From contig NZ_LT896716.1 of NCBI RefSeq assembly GCF_900187405.1, positions 992,001 to 1,056,000 of the forward strand: a stretch of DNA of 64,000 bases, given 5' to 3'. The stretch comes from Geobacter sp. DSM 9736 (lineage in GTDB: Bacteria; Desulfobacterota; Desulfuromonadia; Geobacterales; Geobacteraceae). Position 1 is the first letter of the stretch. Each line of letters begins with the position of its first letter. Shown here one piece after another: positions 41,637 through 52,443 of this stretch. The position numbers were made by a program, and so were the translations under genes. Below the pieces are notes generated by a model. It did no database searches, was not told the DNA's origin, and was given only the letters and a program-made list of their open reading frames with translations.

Positions 41637-42932
41637 GTGATCGAACGTTATAGCCGCGCAGAAATGGCCCGCATCTGGGAACCGGAGAACCGGTTTCGAA
41701 AATGGCTGGATATCGAGATTTATGCATGCGAGGCCCATGCAGAACTCGGCAATATCCCAAGCGATGCGGTGGAGCGGATAAAGGGTAAAGCCTCTTTCGA
41801 CGTTGAGCGGATCGATGAGATAGAAAAGGTCGTAAAGCATGATGTAATCGCTTTTCTAACGTCAGTGTCCGACTACATCGGCGAAGATTCACGTTTCGTT
41901 CACCTCGGGCTCACTTCGTCTGATGTGCTCGACACCTCCTTCGCGATGCTGCTTGCCGAAGCGGCCGACATGATCATCGATGACATCAAGCGGCTTATGG
42001 AGGTCATCCGGAAGCGGGCCTTCGAACACAAGGTGACCCCTATGATCGGACGTTCCCATGGCATTCATGCCGAGCCGGTCACCTTCGGCCTGAAGATGGC
42101 GCTATGGCATGACGAGATGAAACGGAATCTTCGAAGAATGGAAGCAGCCCGTGAAACCATCGCCTACGGCAAGATCTCAGGTGCGGTCGGCACTTTCGCC
42201 AATATCGAGCCGTTTGTGGAAGAGTATGTCTGTAAAAAGGCCGGCCTGAAGCCGGCTCCCTGCTCTACTCAGGTAATTCAGCGCGACCGGCATGCCGAAT
42301 TTTTTTCGACACTCGCTATTGTCGCATCTTCCATCGAAAAGTTTGCAGTGGAGATACGCCACCTGCAACGGACTGAAGTGCTGGAAGCCGAGGAGTTCTT
42401 CAGCAAGGGGCAGAAGGGATCGTCGGCAATGCCCCACAAGCGGAACCCGGTCCTTTCGGAGAACCTTACCGGTTTGGCGAGGCTTATCCGCGGCTATGCC
42501 GTATCGGCCATGGAAAATGTGGCTCTCTGGCACGAGAGGGATATCTCCCATTCCTCGGTCGAGCGGGTGATAGGACCGGATGCAACTATACTCATGGACT
42601 TCATGCTGAACAGGACCATCGGCCTGATCGAGAACCTGGTGGTTTATCCGGAGAACATGCTGAAGAACCTGAACTTGATGGGTGGATTGTTCAACTCCCA
42701 GCGGGTATTGCTCAAGCTGGCCACGGCAGGAGCTTCCCGAGAGCGTGCATATGAACTGGTCCAGCGTAACGCGATGAAGGTGTGGGAGCAGAAGAAGGAT
42801 CTGATGGAAGAGCTGCTGGCCGATGCAGACGTACGTGCATTCCTCTCCGAACAGGATATCCGCGAGGCATTCGACCTCAACTACCATCTGAAGCACGTGG
42901 ATACAATATTCACGAGGGTATTTGGTGGATAG
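41637..42932 (+). CDS. purB: adenylosuccinate lyase
   Basis: A 431-residue enzyme catalysing two beta-elimination steps of purine synthesis. The fumarase-superfamily signature KGSSAMPHKRNPVLSENL is present, with conserved SSDVLDTSFAMLL and the HERDISHSSVERVI block. GTG start at 41637 with AGGAGGTAATAATTCA upstream. It overlaps the next gene by 8 bases, heading the purB-mscS-purL-purQ-purF-pyrE cluster. Confidence 0.97.
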   Translation: MIERYSRAEMARIWEPENRFRKWLDIEIYACEAHAELGNIPSDAVERIKGKASFDVERIDEIEKVVKHDVIAFLTSVSDYIGEDSRFVHLGLTSSDVLDTSFAMLLAEAADMIIDDIKRLMEVIRKRAFEHKVTPMIGRSHGIHAEPVTFGLKMALWHDEMKRNLRRMEAARETIAYGKISGAVGTFANIEPFVEEYVCKKAGLKPAPCSTQVIQRDRHAEFFSTLAIVASSIEKFAVEIRHLQRTEVLEAEEFFSKGQKGSSAMPHKRNPVLSENLTGLARLIRGYAVSAMENVALWHERDISHSSVERVIGPDATILMDFMLNRTIGLIENLVVYPENMLKNLNLMGGLFNSQRVLLKLATAGASRERAYELVQRNAMKVWEQKKDLMEELLADADVRAFLSEQDIREAFDLNYHLKHVDTIFTRVFGG

Positions 42933-44007
42933 CTTCATCGAGCTTTACCGGGTACAGCCCGGGGACAACCTCTACCTTTTCTGGCTCAAGGAGCTGCTGG
43001 TTGCGACACTCATCCTCTCGGCGTTCTGGATTGCCGCGCGAGTGTTGCGCAGGGTTGCTGCCACCTGGGGGGGAAGACTTACATCCTTCACTTCGACGGA
43101 TCTGGACGACAGGATTCTGCAACGTGTCATCCCCCCGGCTTCGCTGCTCGTCATTCTTGCCGGGCTGCACTACTCACTAAGGTCTCTTCCGCTCCCAGTC
43201 GGGCTGTTGAAAATAGCTTCTGGAACTATTTTCGTCGCAGCCATGGTCATCCTGACCAATGTGGCTTATCGGGCTGCGGACGAGACCCTCAAATGGTATT
43301 CCGGGCGTCTTTCAGAAGCCGAGAGCGGTGATGTTACCCGCCAGGTGATCCCGCTGGTCGAGAAGCTGATAAGTATATTTCTTGTCGGCACAGCGCTGAT
43401 CATCACTCTCAAGCATTTCAATTACGACATCCTTTCCCTGGTTACCGCTCTCGGCATCGGCTCCCTTGCAATAGGCATGGCTGCCAAGGACACTCTTGCC
43501 AACATGATTTCAGGGTTCACGATCATGCTGGACCGTCCTTTCCGTATCGGTGACCGGATCAAGCCGGGAAGCGACCTGATAGGGGACGTCGTGGATATCG
43601 GCCTGCGCAGCACGAAGCTCAAAACCCTTGACAACACTTACCTCATCATTCCCAACTCCACACTTTGCAACAGCAACGTTTTGAATCTCTCGCTCCCCAA
43701 CGTGAGAGGGACGGGGAGGGTGAATGTCGGAGTCGCTTACGGAACCGATGTGGAGAAAGTGAAGAGCTTGCTCGTTGAAGCGGCCATGGAGTTGCCGGAG
43801 GTGCTGCATGACCCTGCCCCCGCAGCCTTTCTGACGGCCTTTGGGGATAATGCCCTCCAGATGGCGCTGACCTTCTGGGCGGAGGACCAGACCAAGGTAT
43901 TTTCGATCACTGACATGATCAACACAAAAATCCTGAACCGTTTCCGCGACGAGGGAATTGTCATTCCCTATCCGACCAGAACGGTCATTATAGAAAAGGA
44001 ACTATGA
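42925..44007 (+). CDS. MscS-family mechanosensitive ion channel
   Basis: A 360-residue channel with about four hydrophobic segments (residues about 20-40, 70-90, 95-115, 155-175), then the pore-lining helix (LVTALGIGSLAIGMAAKDTLANMISGFTIML), the beta domain (FRIGDRIKPGSDLIGDVVDIGLRSTKLKTLDNTYLIIPNSTL) and the alpha/beta C-terminal domain. It would release ions when membrane tension rises. GTG at 42925 with GAGGG six bases upstream is chosen over a TTG at 42922. It overlaps purB by 8 bases and purL by four (or is adjacent), an odd place for a channel. Confidence 0.92.
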   Translation: MDSFIELYRVQPGDNLYLFWLKELLVATLILSAFWIAARVLRRVAATWGGRLTSFTSTDLDDRILQRVIPPASLLVILAGLHYSLRSLPLPVGLLKIASGTIFVAAMVILTNVAYRAADETLKWYSGRLSEAESGDVTRQVIPLVEKLISIFLVGTALIITLKHFNYDILSLVTALGIGSLAIGMAAKDTLANMISGFTIMLDRPFRIGDRIKPGSDLIGDVVDIGLRSTKLKTLDNTYLIIPNSTLCNSNVLNLSLPNVRGTGRVNVGVAYGTDVEKVKSLLVEAAMELPEVLHDPAPAAFLTAFGDNALQMALTFWAEDQTKVFSITDMINTKILNRFRDEGIVIPYPTRTVIIEKEL

Positions 44008-47003
44008 TGGTTCGCCGAATAGAAGTAGCATTGCGCGAAGATGTTCTGGACCCACGTGGTGAACGTATCAAGCGCGAGATCGAACATTTTCTCCATTACC
44101 CGGTGGCCGGTGTCCGTACTGTTGAGGTGTACACGGTTGACGCGGAACTTACGGATGCCGAACTGGCACAGGCTGCTTCAGGTCCGTTTTCAGATCCGGT
44201 TATCCAGACATGGTCAATAGATGCTCCTGCCGCTTCTGATTTCGACTTTCTCGTGGAGGTCGGATTCCGTCCCGGGGTAACCGACAATGTCGGCCGTACC
44301 GCGCGGGAAGCAATCGAATACATTACCGGCAGGCCGTTTCAGCCAGGGGAGGGGGTCTACACCTCCGTCCAATATCTCTTGAAGGGAGCTCTCCTCCGCG
44401 AGGACGCGGATGCCATCGCGCGGAAACTCCTCTGCAACACCCTCATCCAGCGTTTCACCGTGATATCTGCGGCCGAATTCAAGGCTCAGGGAGGTATCCC
44501 TGCTTTCGTGCCGAAGGTGGTTGCGGGGACGGTTGAAGCGGCGACGGTCCGGGAGATCGACCTGGAGGTTTCAGATGACGAACTGATGAGGATCAGCAGG
44601 GAAGGCGTTCTAGCCCTGACCATCGACGAGATGAGGATCATCCAGGCTCACTACCGCGACCCCAAGGTCAGGGAAGAGCGGGCACGCCACGGGCTTGGGG
44701 GGAAACCTACGGACGTAGAACTCGAATGCCTCGCCCAAACGTGGTCGGAACACTGCAAGCACAAGATATTCGCCGGCACTGTCCACTACGAGGACGAGCA
44801 GGGCAACCGCCAGGAGATCCACTCCCTCTTCAAATCGTTCATTCAGCGGACCACAAAGGATGTTCGGGAGAAGCTGGGAGCCCGGGATTTCTGCCTTTCC
44901 GTTTTTAAAGACAACGCCGGCGTCATTAGGTTCAACGACAACTGGTCCCTCGTCTTCAAGGTTGAAACCCATAACTCCCCATCCGCCCTAGATCCCTATG
45001 GCGGCGCGCTCACCGGCATCGTGGGGGTCAACAGGGATCCTTTCGGAACCGGGAAAGGCGCGAAACTCATATTCAACACAGATGTCTTCTGCTTCGCCGA
45101 TCCTTTTTACGACAAGCCGCTACCCAGCCGCCTTCTCCATCCACGCCGCATTTATGAGGGGGTCGTGGAAGGGGTGGAACATGGCGGCAACAAGAGCGGC
45201 ATCCCTACCGTTAACGGGTCGATTGTCTTCGATGATCGCTTCGCGGGTAAACCTCTTGTTTTCTGCGGTACTGCCGGATTAATGCCTGCCGAGATCAATG
45301 GCGAACCCGGATTCGAAAAATCGATAGAGCCGGGGGATCTAATCGTGATGACCGGCGGGCGGATCGGGAAGGACGGCATCCATGGCGCTACTTTCTCATC
45401 GGAGGAATTGAACGAAAATTCTCCAGTCACCGCAGTCCAGATTGGTGATCCCATAACCCAGAAACGCATGTTCGACTTTCTCATCCGCGCCAGAGACAAA
45501 GGGCTGTACCGATTCATCACCGACAACGGCGCTGGGGGGCTCTCTTCTTCGGTGGGGGAGATGGCTGGGGAATGCGGCGGATGCCGGATGGACCTGGCGA
45601 AGGCTCCCCTGAAATATCCGGGGCTCGCTCCGTGGGAAATACTCATTTCGGAAGCTCAGGAGCGGATGAGCCTCGCGGTTCCGCCCGAGAAGATCGAAGA
45701 ATTTCTCGCCATGGCACGCAACTTCGGCGTCGAGGCTACTGTCCTGGGGGAGTTCAGTGACAGCGGCATTTTTCATATCGTGTATGGCGACCGCACCGTA
45801 GCATATCTTCCGATGGAATTCATGCACGAGGGGCTTCCACCGATGCAGTTGCCGGCAAAATGGCAGCCGCCCCTGCATGAAGAGCCTGAAATAGAGGTGA
45901 AAAAGGATTATACGGCTGAACTGCTGGAACTTCTTTCATCCCTCAATATCTGTTCCAAGGAGTCGGTCGTCCGTCGTTACGACCACGAAGTCCAGGGTGG
46001 TTCCGTCGTGAAGCCGTTCACCGGAGTCGCCAATGATGGCCCTTCCGATGCCGCGGTGGTGCGCCCGATCCTTGATTCCTTTGAAGGAGTCGTTGTTGCC
46101 CATGGCATCTGTCCCCGCTATTCCGACATCGACACCTATCATATGACTGCCAATGCTGTTGACGAAGCGCTTCGAAATTATGTGGCGGTGGGCGGTTCTC
46201 TTGACATGGTGGCCGGTCTCGACAACTTCTGCTGGTGCGATCCGGTCCTTTCCGAAAAGACTCCTGACGGGGCATATAAGATGGCCCAACTGGTGCGTTC
46301 AAATCAAGCCCTCTACGATCTCTGCCTTGCGTACAACCTGCCACTCATCTCAGGCAAGGACTCGATGAAGAACGACTTTTACGACGGCTCAGTCAAGATA
46401 TCGATTCCTCCGACCCTCCTGTTTTCCGTGATCGGAAAGATCGAGGATGCAAGGCGCGCCGTCACCATGGACGTCAAGCGTCCGGGTGATATTGTCTACA
46501 TGCTCGGTACAACCGCAGCGGAACTCGGGGGCTCGGAATACCTGGCAAAATCAGGATTCGTTGGTAACAGAGTTCCTCTCGTCGATCCGGCATCTGCATA
46601 CCGTCGCTACACCGCATATCATAGGGCGGTAATGGCAGGGGCAGTTGCCTCCTGCCACGACCTTTCCGACGGCGGGCTTGCGGTGGCTGCCGCGGAAAGC
46701 GCATTCGCCGGTGGGTTAGGGATGAAGATTGACCTCCGGCAGATCCCGTGGCGGGGGGACCGCCAGGAAATGGGGGACGCCCAGCTCCTTTTCAGCGAAT
46801 CCGCCTCGCGGCTTCTTGTGACCGTCCATCCCGATTTCCGTAATGTTTTCGAAACATTCATGGCAGGCACTGATTTCGCGGCTATCGGCGAAGTTACGAC
46901 GGAGCCTGTACTGGAAATACTCGGGATGTCCGGGGGCTCGGTTGTGAAGACAGAGCTTGCGCATCTTAAGGAGGCATGGCAGGATCCGCTTCGGGACTTA
47001 TAG
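44007..47003 (+). CDS. purL: phosphoribosylformylglycinamidine synthase, large PurL without glutaminase domain
   Basis: A protein of 998-999 residues making FGAM from FGAR, ATP and ammonia supplied by PurQ. The N-terminal ~155 residues have two PurS-like halves (ALREDVLDPRGERIKREIEHFL; VGFRPGVTDNVGRTAREAIEYI). A linker with SEHCKHKIFAG (about 248) leads into the two FGAM synthase repeats: VETHNSPSALDPYGGA (about 320) and, in the second half, YDHEVQGGSVVKPF and SGKDSMKND. There is no C-terminal glutaminase, which is separate (PurQ, 47.2 kb). The start at 44007 has the better distance to AAAGGA; ATG at 44004 is an alternative, giving an ATGA overlap with mscS. Confidence 0.95.
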   Translation: MVRRIEVALREDVLDPRGERIKREIEHFLHYPVAGVRTVEVYTVDAELTDAELAQAASGPFSDPVIQTWSIDAPAASDFDFLVEVGFRPGVTDNVGRTAREAIEYITGRPFQPGEGVYTSVQYLLKGALLREDADAIARKLLCNTLIQRFTVISAAEFKAQGGIPAFVPKVVAGTVEAATVREIDLEVSDDELMRISREGVLALTIDEMRIIQAHYRDPKVREERARHGLGGKPTDVELECLAQTWSEHCKHKIFAGTVHYEDEQGNRQEIHSLFKSFIQRTTKDVREKLGARDFCLSVFKDNAGVIRFNDNWSLVFKVETHNSPSALDPYGGALTGIVGVNRDPFGTGKGAKLIFNTDVFCFADPFYDKPLPSRLLHPRRIYEGVVEGVEHGGNKSGIPTVNGSIVFDDRFAGKPLVFCGTAGLMPAEINGEPGFEKSIEPGDLIVMTGGRIGKDGIHGATFSSEELNENSPVTAVQIGDPITQKRMFDFLIRARDKGLYRFITDNGAGGLSSSVGEMAGECGGCRMDLAKAPLKYPGLAPWEILISEAQERMSLAVPPEKIEEFLAMARNFGVEATVLGEFSDSGIFHIVYGDRTVAYLPMEFMHEGLPPMQLPAKWQPPLHEEPEIEVKKDYTAELLELLSSLNICSKESVVRRYDHEVQGGSVVKPFTGVANDGPSDAAVVRPILDSFEGVVVAHGICPRYSDIDTYHMTANAVDEALRNYVAVGGSLDMVAGLDNFCWCDPVLSEKTPDGAYKMAQLVRSNQALYDLCLAYNLPLISGKDSMKNDFYDGSVKISIPPTLLFSVIGKIEDARRAVTMDVKRPGDIVYMLGTTAAELGGSEYLAKSGFVGNRVPLVDPASAYRRYTAYHRAVMAGAVASCHDLSDGGLAVAAAESAFAGGLGMKIDLRQIPWRGDRQEMGDAQLLFSESASRLLVTVHPDFRNVFETFMAGTDFAAIGEVTTEPVLEILGMSGGSVVKTELAHLKEAWQDPLRDL

Positions 47004-47164
47004 TGTTCGCACAATGGGGATTGCCAAGGATGTGCCGCAAAAAAAGGTGTCATCTTAAACCCAATCCTGACACAATAGGATGTCGCTTCGGTAACTGAGT
47101 CTTTGACGGATGTACTTTCCATCACACGTATTCCAACTAACAAGTACCTTTTGGAGCATAAAGA

Positions 47165-47986
47165 ATGTCAAAACTACGAGCAATCGTGATCACCGGCAAC
47201 GGCACGAACTGCGAGACCGAGGCGGCGCATGCCTGCCGGCTCGGCGGCTTCGATGAAGCGGTTATTGCACACATTGCCGAGCTACTTTCCGGTGACATCC
47301 GTCTCGACGATTTTCATTTTTTGAACCTTACCGGCGGATTTCTCGACGGGGATGATCTCGGTAGCGCCAAAGCGCAGGCCAACCGGCTCAAGCATGCCAG
47401 CGTAGCCAGCAATGCGGAGCCTCTGGTCGAGCAGTTCCTCCGGTTTATAAGGGATGGTAAGCCTATTCTCGGCGTATGCAACGGCTTTCAGCTGATGGTC
47501 AAGATGGGGCTTTTGCCGGCTTTCGACGGTAACCATCTCACACAGGTGGCAACTCTGACGTTCAATGACTGTGGCAGGTTTCAGGACCGCTGGACCTACC
47601 TCAAGAATGACCCGGCTTCCCCTTCGATTTTCACCCAAGGAATCGAACGCGGGATTTACCTCCCCGTTCGGCACGGCGAAGGGAAGTTCGTCGCAGGTCC
47701 TGAAGTCCTCGAGCGGATCGAGCGGGAAAACCTGGCGCCTCTTAAGTACGCCGATTCCGACTACCGCGAGACCATGGAATTCCCTCTCAACCCCAATGGT
47801 TCTGCCAATGCTATCGCCGGAATCTGTGACAAGAGCGGTCTCCTCATGGGACTTATGCCGCATCCGGAGGCCTTCGTCCACCGGATCAACCATCCGCGCT
47901 GGACAAGGGAAGAGTTGCCGGAGGAGGGGGATGGCCTTCTGCTGTTCAAGAACGCCGCCCGCTACGCTAGAGCAAACCTTCTGTAA
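47165..47986 (+). CDS. purQ: FGAM synthase glutaminase subunit PurQ
   Basis: A 273-residue class I glutamine amidotransferase that releases ammonia for PurL. The nucleophile Cys is in LGVCNGFQLMVKMG and the His/Glu pair in GLMPHPEAFVHR. At 273 residues it is longer than the small PurQ (~227) of PurSQL systems and resembles the C-terminal domain of large PurL. It starts 161 bases after purL; the gap has no gene and no obvious terminator. Confidence 0.95.
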   Translation: MSKLRAIVITGNGTNCETEAAHACRLGGFDEAVIAHIAELLSGDIRLDDFHFLNLTGGFLDGDDLGSAKAQANRLKHASVASNAEPLVEQFLRFIRDGKPILGVCNGFQLMVKMGLLPAFDGNHLTQVATLTFNDCGRFQDRWTYLKNDPASPSIFTQGIERGIYLPVRHGEGKFVAGPEVLERIERENLAPLKYADSDYRETMEFPLNPNGSANAIAGICDKSGLLMGLMPHPEAFVHRINHPRWTREELPEEGDGLLLFKNAARYARANLL

Positions 47987-48034
47987 AACATTCAGTGCCG
48001 GCCCAATGGGCCGCACAAGGAGTCTTTTCAAGAA

Positions 48035-49444
<1,410 letters not shown>

Positions 49445-49451
49445 ACGATTA

Positions 49452-50000
49452 ATGACGGAACGGGAAAGGCTGAAGGAAATCATCAAGGAGTTGTCGTACG
49501 AGAAGCGTAAGGTAACACTGGCATCCGGCAGGGAAAGCGATTTTTATTTCGACGGAAAGCAGACGACCCTCCACCCGGAAGGATCTTACCTGACCGGGAA
49601 GCTTTTTTTTGAGGCGGTTAAGGATGTAGAGGGACTGGAAGGTGTTGGTGGACTGACCCTCGGCGCCGACCCCATTGCCACAGCAACCTCGCTCGTAAGT
49701 TTCCTGGAAGGAAAGCCGGTTCCTGCCTTCATTATTCGAAAGGAGCCGAAAGGGCACGGCACGGGAGCCTGGCTTGAGGGGAGAAAAAATTTCAAGCCTG
49801 GGTCAAGGGTGGTCATCGTGGAGGATGTCGTCACTACCGGCGGTTCATCCATGAAGGCTATAAAGCGGGCGGAGGAAGAAGGGCTCAAGGTGCTGGGAGT
49901 GGTAACTCTCGTCGACCGGGAAGAAGGTGGTCGGGAGAATATCGAGCAGGAGGGTTACTGGCTCAAGGCCATATTCACTAAGTCAGATGTGCTTGCCTGA
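49452..50000 (+). CDS. pyrE: orotate phosphoribosyltransferase
   Basis: A 182-residue enzyme adding ribose phosphate to orotate in pyrimidine synthesis. The PRPP-binding motif is VVIVEDVVTTGGSSMKAI; SDFYFDGKQTTLHPEGSYLTG and FIIRKEPKGHGTGAWLEG are family landmarks. The ATG at 49452, 7 bases after purF, is used; the frame's upstream part overlaps purF. A terminator follows. Confidence 0.94.
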   Translation: MTERERLKEIIKELSYEKRKVTLASGRESDFYFDGKQTTLHPEGSYLTGKLFFEAVKDVEGLEGVGGLTLGADPIATATSLVSFLEGKPVPAFIIRKEPKGHGTGAWLEGRKNFKPGSRVVIVEDVVTTGGSSMKAIKRAEEEGLKVLGVVTLVDREEGGRENIEQEGYWLKAIFTKSDVLA

Positions 50001-50031
50001 GTTTAAATCCAGAACGACAGCCTGATACACC

Positions 50032-50065
50032 AAGGGCGGCGACCGGTTTCGCCGCCTTTTCTTTT
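50032..50065 (+). terminator. terminator of the purine-pyrE operon
   Basis: GGGCGGCGA (about 50034-50042) and TCGCCGCC (50049-50056) form a GC-rich stem followed by TTTTCTTTT. Confidence 0.85.
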
Positions 50066-50081
50066 GGAGGGCGCGGAGCGG

Positions 50082-50786
50082 ATGGATCTTTCATCTCTTG
50101 CCACCATAATAAACGCATATCAAGATCTCCTAGCTTCCGTGGATAAGTGGTTTGCAGTATGCACGGAGGCGGCGGCGGACGAGATCTCGTGCCGCAAGGG
50201 GTGCAGTGAGTGCTGTCGCGGCCTCTTCGACATAACGCTTCTCGATGCAGTCCTGCTGAAACAGGGCTTCGACCTGCTTCCCGACGAGGTGAGAAGAGTA
50301 GTGCTTGCGCGTTCGCAAGACCGGCTCAGGCATCTGCGATTCCTTTGGCCGGAGTTCTCACATCCCTATATCCTCAACTTGCGCCCCGAGGCGGATTGGG
50401 AGACCTTGATGCCCGATGATGATGAGACTCCCTGTCCCCTCCTCGGGGAGAACGGCTCGTGCCTGGTCTACAGCCATCGCCCAATGACCTGCCGGCTTCA
50501 TGGCCTGCCTCTGGTGGATCTTTCCGGCGAGGTATTGCACGAAGAATGGTGCACCCTCAATTTTACCGGGTCCACCCCACTTTTGCGCCCGGAGCTAAGG
50601 GGCGACTTCAATCGCTTCTTTCAGAAGGAAGTCTCGCTGCTCCAGGTATTTGCCCAACAACTCATAAAGAAAAAGTTGAGCGAGCTGGACACCTTCATAC
50701 CTACGGCGCTGATGATCGATTATGCAACCTTCGACTGGGAAGTGTGGGGCGCAAGCGCTCCCATAGTACCGAACGACCCCTGCTGA
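50082..50786 (+). CDS. YkgJ-type cysteine-cluster protein
   Basis: A 234-residue protein with cysteines arranged as in the YkgJ/CxxCxxCC family: SCRKGCSECCRGLF near residues 36-49 and later CPLLGENGSCLVYSHRPMTCRLHG. This set probably binds zinc or an iron-sulfur cluster; the function is not known. The ATG at 50082 is used; a TTG 18 bases upstream is less likely. It begins directly after the pyrE terminator and is followed 46 bases later by the aminoacylase gene. Confidence 0.82.
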   Translation: MDLSSLATIINAYQDLLASVDKWFAVCTEAAADEISCRKGCSECCRGLFDITLLDAVLLKQGFDLLPDEVRRVVLARSQDRLRHLRFLWPEFSHPYILNLRPEADWETLMPDDDETPCPLLGENGSCLVYSHRPMTCRLHGLPLVDLSGEVLHEEWCTLNFTGSTPLLRPELRGDFNRFFQKEVSLLQVFAQQLIKKKLSELDTFIPTALMIDYATFDWEVWGASAPIVPNDPC

Positions 50787-50832
50787 GGGGACAACCATGC
50801 ACAGCTGCAAATTCTGGTATCATTGGTAAACA

Positions 50833-52443
50833 ATGAATTCTTACCTTTTTCGTGGCGCTACTGTTGTCGATGGCTCCGGGAGTCCACCACAGGCACTTGA
50901 CGTGGCCGTCCGGAGCGGTCGCATTACCGCAGTCGGTCCTTGTCTGAGGGAACCCGAAGCTGAGCGCATAGATGTCTCGGGTCTTGTCCTCGCTCCTGGA
51001 TTTATTGATATTCACGGCCATTCTGATATTTCTGTTTTCCGCCACCATGGGGCGGAGAGCAAGCTTTTTCAGGGAGTGACGACGGAGGTAACGGGCAACT
51101 GCGGCTTGAGCGCTTTCCCGGTGGCTTCCACCCACGGGAAGGAATTGGCGGAATACCTGAAGGTACATGAATACATCCTCCCCGAAGAACCACTCCCTTT
51201 CTGCAGCTTCGATAATTATGCGAGATCAGTGGAAGGGGTGAAGCCGGGGATCAACCATGCTCCACTCGTGGGTCATGCGGCTCTGCGAATTGCAGTCATG
51301 GGGATGGAAGACCGGGCTCCCACAACAGGCGAACTAGCGGCTATGAGCGAATTGCTGCGTGTTGCCTTGGAGCAGGGGGCCTGGGGACTTTCAACAGGGC
51401 TCATTTACCCCCCGGGTAGCTACGCCGCAACTGAGGAGCTAATAGCGCTGGCGCGCATGGTGGCCAACTACGGAGGCCTCTGCACTAGCCATATCCGAAG
51501 TGAGGGAGATGGGCTGATGGCGGCGTTGGAGGAAGCAGCAGCCATTGCAGCCGAAAGTGGTGTTCGGATGCAGGTTTCCCATCTGAAGGCGCTCGGAAGG
51601 AACAACCGGGGCAGGGGACCGGAAGTTCTCTCCTTCCTTGCCTCAGCTCGGCAGCGGGGCATCGATATCGCCGCGGATCAGTATCCATATGATGCCTCCG
51701 CTACATCTCTCACTGCCGTGCTTCCAGCGTGGGCGCTTGCAGGAGGAGTCACCATGCTCCTGCAGCGGCTTGCGGACCAGCATCTGAGAGAACGACTACG
51801 GTCAGATATAGGGTTTGCAATTGCACAGCGGGAAGGTGCCGAAGGAATAGTCGTTACATGCAGGACGGAAATGAACAGACAACTCTCGGGCCTGTCTCTC
51901 GCTAGCATTGCACATTGCTGGCGCTGCTCTCCCGAAGATGCGGTGATGAGACTTCTCCTTGAGGAACAGGGGGAAGTGGGCGCCATCTTTTTCTGTATGG
52001 CTTCCGAGGATGTGGCTACGATTCTTTCCGACCCGCTGGTTGCGGTCGGTTCCGACGGACATGGCCTCACCGCCTCCGCTGCCGGTGACGCCACGCACCC
52101 CCGATCGTACGGCTGTTTTCCGAGGGTTATCGGCCGCTACGTTCGTGAAAAGAAACTGCTTGATCTTGCGACAGCAATCCGCAAAATGACGGCTCTTCCT
52201 GCCGGACGTATTGGATTACCCGACCGAGGGCTGATCAGGCCTGGCTACGTGGCCGACCTTACGATATTCGATCCTGAACGGATCACCGACGTTGCCGATT
52301 ATGTCGATCCACACCGTTATTCTACGGGCATAGTTCATGTCTACATGGAAGGACGCCCGGTGATCGAGAATGGGAACCTGACCGGACCTCGGATTGGGCG
52401 GGTGCTGCGCCGCCAGCCTCAGGCAAAGGAGGAGACGGGATGA
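50833..52443 (+). CDS. N-acyl-D-amino-acid deacylase (D-aminoacylase)
   Basis: A 536-residue amidohydrolase-superfamily enzyme: APGFIDIHGHSDISVFRHHG (metal-binding HxH), GVTTEVTGNCGLSAFPV (Cys ligand), SHIRSEG, QVSHLKALGRNNRGRG, and VGSDGHGLTASAAGDATHPRSYG. The C-terminal small domain has IGLPDRGLIRPGYVADLTIFDPERI. Known relatives cleave N-acyl-D-amino acids or N-acyl-D-dipeptides. It overlaps the following transporter gene by four bases (ATGA), suggesting a catabolic or peptidoglycan-recycling unit; the substrate is unknown. Confidence 0.9.
   Translation: MNSYLFRGATVVDGSGSPPQALDVAVRSGRITAVGPCLREPEAERIDVSGLVLAPGFIDIHGHSDISVFRHHGAESKLFQGVTTEVTGNCGLSAFPVASTHGKELAEYLKVHEYILPEEPLPFCSFDNYARSVEGVKPGINHAPLVGHAALRIAVMGMEDRAPTTGELAAMSELLRVALEQGAWGLSTGLIYPPGSYAATEELIALARMVANYGGLCTSHIRSEGDGLMAALEEAAAIAAESGVRMQVSHLKALGRNNRGRGPEVLSFLASARQRGIDIAADQYPYDASATSLTAVLPAWALAGGVTMLLQRLADQHLRERLRSDIGFAIAQREGAEGIVVTCRTEMNRQLSGLSLASIAHCWRCSPEDAVMRLLLEEQGEVGAIFFCMASEDVATILSDPLVAVGSDGHGLTASAAGDATHPRSYGCFPRVIGRYVREKKLLDLATAIRKMTALPAGRIGLPDRGLIRPGYVADLTIFDPERITDVADYVDPHRYSTGIVHVYMEGRPVIENGNLTGPRIGRVLRRQPQAKEETG

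Noticed and set aside
47004-47164. Purine riboswitch in the purL-purQ gap
   Set aside because: The gap lacks the conserved purine aptamer core and any terminator hairpin; it looks like plain spacer.
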